The notes under the pieces were generated by a model. That model did no database searches and was not told the DNA's origin. It was given only the letters and a program-made list of their open reading frames with translations. The position numbers and the translations under genes are program-made. 10,477 nucleotides of DNA, from contig JACQPF010000349.1 in assembly GCA_016207625.1 (NCBI GenBank), positions 1-10,477 on the forward strand, given 5' to 3'. Origin of the DNA: Elusimicrobiota bacterium (GTDB taxonomy: Bacteria; Elusimicrobiota; Elusimicrobia; FEN-1173). This document shows, piece after piece, positions 6,721-10,477 of the stretch. Each line of letters begins with the position of its first letter. Within the stretch, counting starts at the first letter, position 1.

Positions 6721-8199
6721 ATGACGAACCCGACGGGCCCCACGCTCATCCTCAGACAACTTGCAAAATTTTTCGCCCGGACATTGCCCCTCGCCCTGGG
6801 AGGGCTTCTTTTAGCCGCCGCCATCCACGCCGACGCCACCCCCGTCACAATCGACAAAACGAAGAAACAACTCCTCGTCAACGGACAGCCTTTCGCCATT
6901 CGGGGCGTCAATTACGCTCCCACGCGCGCCGGTTCAAGGCCCGGCTCTCCGTCGAACTACAACCTGTTCAATGACGCGGAGCTCTACAACATCGATTTCC
7001 CGCTCCTCAAGTCCATGGGCGCCAACACCATCCGGGTGTTCGACGCCCGGAACGCCACCACCGCGGCCCTCAACGCCGCGCAGTCCAACGGGCTGTATGT
7101 GGCCATGGGCTTCCCCATCAACGAATCGGTGGACATCACCAACACCTCAACCCGCACGGCAATCGTCAGCGACTTCACGGCCCTCGTGAACCGGTTCAAG
7201 GACCATGCCGCCGTCCTTTTTTGGGCCGTGGGCAACGAGGTCACATTGAACAACACCTCCGCATCCACCAACACCGCCAGTTGGTATTCCCTCGTGGACG
7301 CCTGTGCCGCAGCCGCCCATGCGGCCGATCCCAACCATCCCGTGACCACCGTGAACGCGGACATAAACAACATCGGCGTCAGCGCCAACAACACGACCGC
7401 CGACAACCCCTCCAACCTCGATTTCTGGGGCGTCACGCTCTATCGCGGGCCCAGTTTCCAGACCGCTTTTTCCGATTTTGTTTCCCGCAGCGACAAACCC
7501 ATGTGGGTGGCTGAGTTCGGCTCGGACGCCTATAATTCCGCTTCCGCGGCGGAGGACGAATCCACCCAAGCCTCCGTCGTCCGAAGCCTGTGGCTTGAGA
7601 TCGAGGCCAATTTAAGCGCCACAGTGAACGGCAAAGCCGTCCTGGGCGGAAACGTTTTTGAATGGTCGGATGAGTGGTGGAAGGGGAAAAAGACAACCCT
7701 TGGGGACGGCGGAACCGGCGGGGATTTCGCGCACGACACGGGCACCGACTGGACGAACGCCAACTACGCCGACACATCGATGCAGGAGGAATGGTGGGGC
7801 CTGGTCGCCATCTCATCCTCCAACATTTACCGGCGGCCGCGCGAGGCTTATTACACTCTCCAATCCCTCTGGAACCCCTCCACTCCCAGTTCGGGAGTCG
7901 TTTTCAACAGCAAAATGAGCAACTTCCCGAACCCCATGGTCCTGGGCGGCAACACCCAGATCACGGCGACCCTCTACCAATCCCCCGACACGGTGAAAAT
8001 CGAGATCTTTGATTCGGCCTACCGGCGCGTCCGCGGCCTAACGGCGGCGTCGACGTCGGGGAACGTCGTCACCGCCACTTGGAACGGAACGGACGAGGAC
8101 GGCCGCCAGGTTTCCGCCGGCGTCTACCTGTGCCGCATGGAAATCACGGCGAACAGCCGAACGGAAGTTAAAATCCGTCGCATCGCGGTGGTGAGGTAA
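6721..8199 (+). CDS. Secreted clan GH-A glycosidase, GH72-like, with a FlgD/type IX-like C-terminal domain
   Basis: A 492-residue exported enzyme. Residues 1-39 form a signal peptide (Arg-containing start, hydrophobic LPLALGGLLLAAA, cleavage near HADA). The catalytic domain (about 42-385) opens with VNGQPFAIRGVNYAP and contains GANTIRVFDA, close to the opening of GH72 beta-1,3-glucanosyltransferases and some GH2/GH5 TIM barrels. The likely acid/base is E173 in WAVGNEVTL and the likely nucleophile E265 in WVAEFGSD; the 92-residue spacing suits clan GH-A. EWSDEWWKG lies further on. The last 90 or so residues form an Ig-like domain with NFPNP (401-405), WNGTDEDGRQ (from W454), SAGVYLCRMEI and a basic tail KIRRIAVVR, matching the FlgD-Ig/type IX type A sorting pattern. 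The role is probably cleavage or transglycosylation of an extracellular beta-glucan; substrate and GH family are uncertain, and GH17 or GH2 are alternatives. It starts 7 bases after the permease stop with a weak Shine-Dalgarno. Confidence 0.8.
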   Translation: MTNPTGPTLILRQLAKFFARTLPLALGGLLLAAAIHADATPVTIDKTKKQLLVNGQPFAIRGVNYAPTRAGSRPGSPSNYNLFNDAELYNIDFPLLKSMGANTIRVFDARNATTAALNAAQSNGLYVAMGFPINESVDITNTSTRTAIVSDFTALVNRFKDHAAVLFWAVGNEVTLNNTSASTNTASWYSLVDACAAAAHAADPNHPVTTVNADINNIGVSANNTTADNPSNLDFWGVTLYRGPSFQTAFSDFVSRSDKPMWVAEFGSDAYNSASAAEDESTQASVVRSLWLEIEANLSATVNGKAVLGGNVFEWSDEWWKGKKTTLGDGGTGGDFAHDTGTDWTNANYADTSMQEEWWGLVAISSSNIYRRPREAYYTLQSLWNPSTPSSGVVFNSKMSNFPNPMVLGGNTQITATLYQSPDTVKIEIFDSAYRRVRGLTAASTSGNVVTATWNGTDEDGRQVSAGVYLCRMEITANSRTEVKIRRIAVVR

Positions 8200-8201
8200 G
8201 G

Positions 8202-9170
8202 ATGAAACTTCTTTTTTCGATCACGTCCTGTCTCTTTCTGATCTCCCCGCTTTCGGCGGCCTCGCGTCCGCTTGCTGATACGTTTTTGGAAGAAGGGTTC
8301 GGGGCACGGGCCCAGGGGATGGGGAATGCCCAGACAGCGCTTGCGGACGACGTCCATATGCTTTATTGGAACCCGGCGGGCCTTACCGACCAGACGCCGA
8401 TGACGCTGGCGGCCTATTACAATCCAGCCGTGGAAAGCGCCCATTCGCTTTTCTTCGCCTATGGCCTGCCCGTGGGGCCCGTGTATACGGCGGCCGGCTT
8501 CTTCCGCAACGAAAGCCGGGACATCGAACTCACGGACGGGCTCGGAACCGTCCTCCGACAGCAGGATTTCTCTCAAGAGGTGATGTCCCTCTCCGCAGGG
8601 TTCAGCGTTCTGCCCTCACTCTTCACCAACGGGCTGACCGTGAAATACTTTCGATCCAAGTTTGCGCCGTTCAAGATGGACGGCACCGGCGTGGACCTGG
8701 GCCTGCAAAGCCGGTGGCGCTTCCTGCGGGCGGGGTTCAAATGGCAGGACATCGGCAACACCCGGTTGTCCGGCGACGGGTTTCTCGGCGGAAGCGTTCA
8801 AGAAACCATTCCCAGCCGCCTCCGGTTCGGCGTGGCGGTCGCCCTCATCTCGCCCGACGCGGGCCGGTCCTTGTCGCCGAGGGCGCATGAAAAAGGGTTC
8901 CTCGGGCTCACCGTGAACCTGGCCGCCGACGCCGTCATGCCCGTGAACGACGACAAAGACGACAGCGCCCAATACTATGGAAGCGAAATATGGTTCCACC
9001 AGCGCCTGGCTCTGCGCGGGGGATGGAGCAAGCGCCGGGGAACATCCCTCGGGGCTTCCGCAAAGGTGGGGCGGGTCCTATTGGATTACGCCTTCCTCTT
9101 GCATGAGGAGTTCAACAACCTGCAGAGGTTCAGCACGAACATCCTTTTCGGGAAACTCTCCGATGATTAA
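8202..9170 (+). CDS. PorV/PorQ/UPF0164-like outer-membrane beta-barrel protein
   Basis: A 322-residue protein with a signal peptide (MKLLFSITSCLFLISPLSAA, cleavage about residue 20). The mature start carries the family signature FGARAQGMGNAQTALADDVHMLYWNPAGL, in single-letter pieces 'G-A-R-A-x-G-M-G-x-A' and 'A-D-D...W-N-P-A-G-L', as in PorV, PorQ and the UPF0164 proteins, which are FadL-like barrels. Later stretches alternate polar and hydrophobic residues and end with a RFSTNILFGKL strand, as expected of a barrel. In Bacteroidota PorV shuttles type IX cargo to the cell surface; other members may be transporters. Immediately upstream is a secreted glycosidase with a type IX-like C-terminal domain, so a cargo-handling role is attractive but unproven. 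GAGG lies 5 bases before the ATG, overlapping the previous stop. The gap to the glycosidase is 2 bases, so the pair is surely co-transcribed. Confidence 0.8.
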   Translation: MKLLFSITSCLFLISPLSAASRPLADTFLEEGFGARAQGMGNAQTALADDVHMLYWNPAGLTDQTPMTLAAYYNPAVESAHSLFFAYGLPVGPVYTAAGFFRNESRDIELTDGLGTVLRQQDFSQEVMSLSAGFSVLPSLFTNGLTVKYFRSKFAPFKMDGTGVDLGLQSRWRFLRAGFKWQDIGNTRLSGDGFLGGSVQETIPSRLRFGVAVALISPDAGRSLSPRAHEKGFLGLTVNLAADAVMPVNDDKDDSAQYYGSEIWFHQRLALRGGWSKRRGTSLGASAKVGRVLLDYAFLLHEEFNNLQRFSTNILFGKLSDD

Positions 9171-10477
9171 GATCCTTATGCTCGGGCTTCTGCTCTTCCT
9201 CTTACCATTGACGGCGGGCGCCCACGAGCTTCCTCCTGGCAACGCCACGGTGGAAGCCGAGTTCATCAGCGACTGGCTTACCCAGCGCCCGCAGAAGGGG
9301 ATGACCGTCGCTCCCGACGGGCTCAGCAAGATATACGCATACTCCTCAGGCGTTTCCACGCGCGCCGCCGCGCGGAACGACCACGGCCAGGTCCTCCTGC
9401 TCACCGCCGCGGCGCGTCCGAACGACGCCTTTTATACTGACGGAACAATGTCTTATTTAGGGAATTACGCGGACCGGTTCTGGCGCCCCCTGAACGACCT
9501 GCACAGGCAAGAGGCGTCCGACGAACGCCTTCGTTTCATCAAGGGTGAAGCCGGGTTTCGGACCCCTTCCGCCGCCCTTCGCCTGTTCCAAGGCAAAATC
9601 TACGAGGAATGGTTTGAGCGGGGGGACTTGTTTAAAATCTTGCCCGGCCAATACGAGTTGGACCGCTACCTGAACTTCTCCGGCCACGCCGTGCCGCGGG
9701 CGGCCGAGGGCCGCTCGAATACGCCCGTGGGCGAATTGGGTTTCATCGCGGGACCCGAAGTCGTCTGGGGATCCAACGATTCCTATTATTTGCGCTACAA
9801 CTTAACCCGAAAAGCGGTGACCTACGCCTTGATTTATAAGGATGAAAAACCGCCCTTCTCCAACGAGGAACACCGCAAGGCGGCGGAAGCGTCCCTGTCC
9901 ACCAACTTGTATGGGAAGATGGGCTTGAAGCTCGGGGCGATTTATCAGCCCTACCGGATCGACAAACCCTTCGTGCGCGCCGAAAAATCCGTGCCCGGCC
10001 AAGGAAGCTTCGGATCGAACTATCACCTCACCAACGACGTGACAACGAGAGGGGACGCCTGGGGGGCCGCCCTCCGGACGATCTATTATCCGAAACCTTT
10101 TCTTGACCAGTTCGAGCTCAACTACACCTATCTCGGCCCCGTCGCGGGGAACAAACAGGAGGTGAACGCCGGCCTCTCGAAGCTGATCACGGCGTTCCTC
10201 ACCAGCGGCATCAGTTATACGCGCCGGAAACCGATCCACGGCCCGGTCCCGTTCCTCTATCAAGGCACGCAGGACAACCCCGGCGCGCTCGTCTCTGTGC
10301 CGCGGGGCCCGGAAGACCCTTTCTGGGTGGATTGGGACAACCGCGAGGCCCACCTTTTCTCCTGGACCTTCACCCAGGACCCCACGCCCAACTCATGGCT
10401 TTTCCGTTGGAACCCCGACATTTTGGAGTCCTATAACGTTAACGACAAGGAGGACTCCCGCTGGGCCTTCTCTCTCC
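9163..10477 (+). CDS. Unrecognised exported protein, probably outer-membrane; 3' end outside the window
   Basis: An open frame of 438 codons runs from the ATG at 9163 to the window edge without a stop. The first 8 bases overlap the end of the PorV-like gene (ATGATTAA), which suggests translational coupling. A signal peptide is plain: MIKILMLGLLLFLLPLTAGA with cleavage before HELPP. The mature part is rich in Tyr, Trp and Asn, has alternating strands such as SYYLRYNL, VTYALIYKD, GLKLGAIYQPYRI and FELNYTYLG, and has no long hydrophobic helix. This is the look of a beta-barrel. I do not recognise the family. Being last in a glucan-import operon, it may be the outer-membrane channel for oligosaccharides or a partner of the PorV-like protein; both are inference. 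Codon and base use match the neighbours. Confidence 0.75.
   Translation, partial: MIKILMLGLLLFLLPLTAGAHELPPGNATVEAEFISDWLTQRPQKGMTVAPDGLSKIYAYSSGVSTRAAARNDHGQVLLLTAAARPNDAFYTDGTMSYLGNYADRFWRPLNDLHRQEASDERLRFIKGEAGFRTPSAALRLFQGKIYEEWFERGDLFKILPGQYELDRYLNFSGHAVPRAAEGRSNTPVGELGFIAGPEVVWGSNDSYYLRYNLTRKAVTYALIYKDEKPPFSNEEHRKAAEASLSTNLYGKMGLKLGAIYQPYRIDKPFVRAEKSVPGQGSFGSNYHLTNDVTTRGDAWGAALRTIYYPKPFLDQFELNYTYLGPVAGNKQEVNAGLSKLITAFLTSGISYTRRKPIHGPVPFLYQGTQDNPGALVSVPRGPEDPFWVDWDNREAHLFSWTFTQDPTPNSWLFRWNPDILESYNVNDKEDSRWAFSL

Noticed and set aside
6844..7875. GH17 beta-1,3-glucanase as the glycosidase family
   Set aside because: The VGNEV motif is shared with GH17, but the opening VNGQPFAIRGVNYAP and the order of blocks fit GH72/GH2/GH5-like barrels better. 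Not fully excluded.

Overview
The window looks like a carbohydrate-utilisation locus from a GC-rich diderm bacterium. Signal peptides, a lipobox, an outer-membrane barrel of the UPF0164/PorV/PorQ type and a FlgD-like/type IX-like C-terminal domain on a secreted enzyme all point to a cell with an outer membrane. The mix recalls little-cultured lineages such as Elusimicrobiota, Fibrobacterota or other candidate phyla. That placement is an inference from gene style; no ribosomal or other marker gene is present.

Layout. Positions 1-152 (minus) hold the N-terminal half of a Phd/YefM-type antitoxin with its own promoter and a set of repeated operator half-sites. Next comes a very long minus-strand gene (230-3484) for a cytoplasmic phosphorylase of the GH94/GH149/GH161 type. 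A short AT-rich intergenic region (3485-3648) carries two back-to-back promoters. Their -35 boxes are the two arms of one 18-bp inverted repeat. From there a tight plus-strand operon runs to the window edge: a lipoprotein sugar-binding protein (3649), two CUT1-type permeases (4974 and 5862), a secreted clan GH-A glycosidase resembling GH72 (6721), a PorV/UPF0164-like outer-membrane protein (8202) and an unrecognised, probably outer-membrane protein cut by the window end (9163). Gaps in the operon are 11 bp or less and the last two genes overlap by 8 bp, so co-transcription is likely.

How the genes may work together (inference). The secreted GH72-like enzyme would act on an extracellular or surface glucan, possibly beta-1,3-linked. 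Its C-terminal domain may be handled by the PorV-like protein encoded next to it. Oligosaccharides would cross the outer membrane, be captured by the lipoprotein and imported by the two permeases; the ATPase is not in the window and is presumably shared. The divergently transcribed phosphorylase would then split the oligosaccharides in the cytoplasm to glucose-1-phosphate. One regulator bound at the central inverted repeat could control both directions. The substrate is not proven by the sequence.
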